A stretch of 6,345 nt of DNA from contig CACXBO010000114.1 in the NCBI GenBank assembly GCA_902765975.1, positions 1 through 6,345 of the forward strand, in the 5' to 3' direction. Below are positions 5,280 to 6,345 of this stretch, one piece after another. Each line of letters starts with the position of its first letter. The stretch's first letter is position 1. The translations under genes were made by a program, and so were the position numbers. The DNA comes from Oscillospiraceae bacterium. GTDB taxonomy: Bacteria > Bacillota > Clostridia > Oscillospirales > Oscillospiraceae. Under the pieces are notes generated by a model. The model ran no database searches, was not told the origin of the DNA, and was given only the letters and a program-made list of their open reading frames with translations.

Positions 5280-6256
5280 AAAAAATTCTTCTTTTGACGA
5301 CGGGAGGAACAATATCTTCGCGACTGATGGGCGAGGGCCTTGAGCCTGATCCAAAGCTTGATCTGCTCCCGGAGAGCCTGAAAGCGTCGTACGAAGTAAC
5401 GGTAAAGAGCATCCTTAACCTCGACTCGTCAAATATACAGCCGGAGGAGTGGCAGCTCGTCGCCGAGGAGGTTTTCAAGGCGAAGGACAGCTACGACGGG
5501 ATAGTTATAAGCCACGGAACGGATACGATGGCATATACTTCCTCAGTGCTGACTTTTATGCTTCTCGGCATTAGGATACCGGTCGTTTTAACAGGATCTC
5601 AGCTTCCTATAGACCATCCGCTGACTGACGGAGTTGACAATCTCAGAACGGCGTTCAGTATGGCTGCGTCGGGGAGAGGAGGCATATTCCTTGCCTTCGA
5701 CCGTAAGGTCATTCTCGGCTGCAGGGCGGTGAAGACGCATACGACGGATTTCGGAGCCTTCGACAGTGTTAATCATCCGCTTATCGCAAGAGTGTCCGGG
5801 CGCGGACTTGAGATAAACGACGATGCGATTCCTGAGTACGACGGGGATTGCATTTTGCGAAAGGAAATATCCAAAAAGGTATTTCTTCTTAAGCTGACTC
5901 CGGGACTTGACCCCGGAATATTCGATATGCTAATGGATCTGGACTACAGGGGAATAGTTATCGAGGCGTTCGGAGCCGGCGGACTGCATTTTATAAGGCG
6001 TAATCTTGTTGAAAAGCTTGAGCTTTTGCGAAAGACAGGAATAACCGTAGTGGTAAACAGCCAATGCTTATACGAGACCTCGGACTTCACGCTCTACCAG
6101 ACTGGTCAGAGAGTTCTTAAGACAGGAGCCATAGAGTCGCGGGATATGACGACTGAGGCCGCTGTAACAAAGCTGATGTGGTCGCTCGGCAGGACAGACG
6201 ACCCTGAAAAGGTGAGAGAGCTTTTTTCCAGAAGCTATTTCGGAGAGATAAGTTAA
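5276..6256 (+). CDS. ansA: Type I (cytoplasmic) L-asparaginase
   Basis: It hydrolyses L-asparagine to L-aspartate and ammonia. The 326-aa protein has the full catalytic set: Thr12 in TTGGTI (8-13), the substrate-binding LDSS (49-52), Thr82-Asp83 in HGTDTM (80-85), and Lys153 in RAVKTHTTDFGAFDS. There is no signal peptide; MKKILLLTTGGTI is the first beta strand, as in cytoplasmic AnsA enzymes, and the length is close to E. coli AnsA. Type II enzymes are exported. The ATG at 5276 is chosen because it gives the family N-terminus and sits in ATGA, overlapping the protease stop. No clear Shine-Dalgarno sequence precedes it, so translational coupling is likely. The in-frame ATG at 5240 would add 12 non-conserved residues. 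A strong terminator follows. A Glu-tRNA amidotransferase-type asparaginase domain (GatD) is unlikely given the length. Confidence 0.95.
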   Translation: MKKILLLTTGGTISSRLMGEGLEPDPKLDLLPESLKASYEVTVKSILNLDSSNIQPEEWQLVAEEVFKAKDSYDGIVISHGTDTMAYTSSVLTFMLLGIRIPVVLTGSQLPIDHPLTDGVDNLRTAFSMAASGRGGIFLAFDRKVILGCRAVKTHTTDFGAFDSVNHPLIARVSGRGLEINDDAIPEYDGDCILRKEISKKVFLLKLTPGLDPGIFDMLMDLDYRGIVIEAFGAGGLHFIRRNLVEKLELLRKTGITVVVNSQCLYETSDFTLYQTGQRVLKTGAIESRDMTTEAAVTKLMWSLGRTDDPEKVRELFSRSYFGEIS

Positions 6257-6265
6257 TAATATTCA

Positions 6266-6302
6266 TCCGCCTGTGATAATTAATCACAGGCGGACTTTTT
6301 TT
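6266..6302 (+). terminator. Strong intrinsic terminator after the asparaginase gene
   Basis: TCCGCCTGTGAT (6266-6277), loop AATTA, ATCACAGGCGGA (6283-6294): a perfect 12-bp stem followed by C and seven T (6296-6302). It is the best terminator in the window and ends the protease-asparaginase unit. Confidence 0.95.
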
Positions 6303-6303
6303 C

Positions 6304-6333
6304 TGAACACTTATTCATATAAATGCAGAATAA
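6304..6333. promoter_or_regulatory. Weak operator-like sequence past the last terminator
   Basis: TGAAC-ACTT-ATTCA (6304-6317) matches nine of ten arm positions of an ArgR/AhrC box. It overlaps a second dyad, TTATTC (6311-6316) with GAATAA (6328-6333), 11 bp apart. The rest of 6303-6345 shows no gene and no convincing promoter. It is probably the upstream region of a gene outside the window. Confidence 0.22.
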
Positions 6334-6345
6334 ACAGAATGGATA

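Overview
The window is a stretch of ordinary bacterial chromosome with every gene on the + strand. The protein families point to a low- to mid-GC Firmicute, most likely an uncultured Clostridia member. The evidence is a MutS2/RqcU-type protein, an HPr-like protein with a regulatory Ser46 site, a Firmicutes-type UvrC, the DivIVA/ATP-synthase-b-like coiled-coil protein that usually sits near rsmD in Gram-positives, AGGAGG-type ribosome binding sites, and heavy use of ATA (Ile) and AGA (Arg) codons. Base composition looks near 50% G+C by eye. I see no mobile element, CRISPR array, tRNA or rRNA.

Layout. (1) Bases 1-1042 hold the 3' part of mutS2: the end of the ATPase domain, a coiled-coil linker, a KOW-like segment and the Smr domain. 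(2) Bases 1043-1203 are a 161-bp regulatory interval, the longest non-coding gap. It has a very good sigma-A promoter and three short dyads. (3) Bases 1204-1467 encode a small HPr-family protein with its own terminator. It has Arg at position 15, where every phosphotransferase HPr has the phospho-accepting His, but keeps Ser46 and its surroundings. (4) Bases 1553-4441 form a compact group: uvrC, rsmD (4-nt overlap) and a 166-aa coiled-coil protein, closed by a terminator. A perfect TTGACA/TATAAT promoter lies inside the 3' end of rsmD and probably gives the coiled-coil gene its own transcription. (5) Bases 4515-6256 hold a YhfC-family intramembrane protease and a type I L-asparaginase, overlapping by 4 nt (ATGA), followed by a strong terminator. 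(6) Bases 6303-6345 are non-coding, with only weak operator-like sequence.

How the genes fit together: MutS2 and UvrC act on nucleic-acid damage or stalled ribosomes, and RsmD modifies 16S rRNA, so the first two thirds is a housekeeping repair and translation neighbourhood. The HPr-like gene interrupts it as an independently controlled unit and is the most unusual item here. If Arg15 is real, the protein cannot carry PTS phosphate through that residue, so a Crh-like purely regulatory role through Ser46 is the natural hypothesis. The protease-asparaginase pair is co-translated, but its joint role is unknown. I found no convincing new multi-gene system. The best leads are the Arg15 HPr, its dyad-rich promoter region and the promoter inside rsmD.
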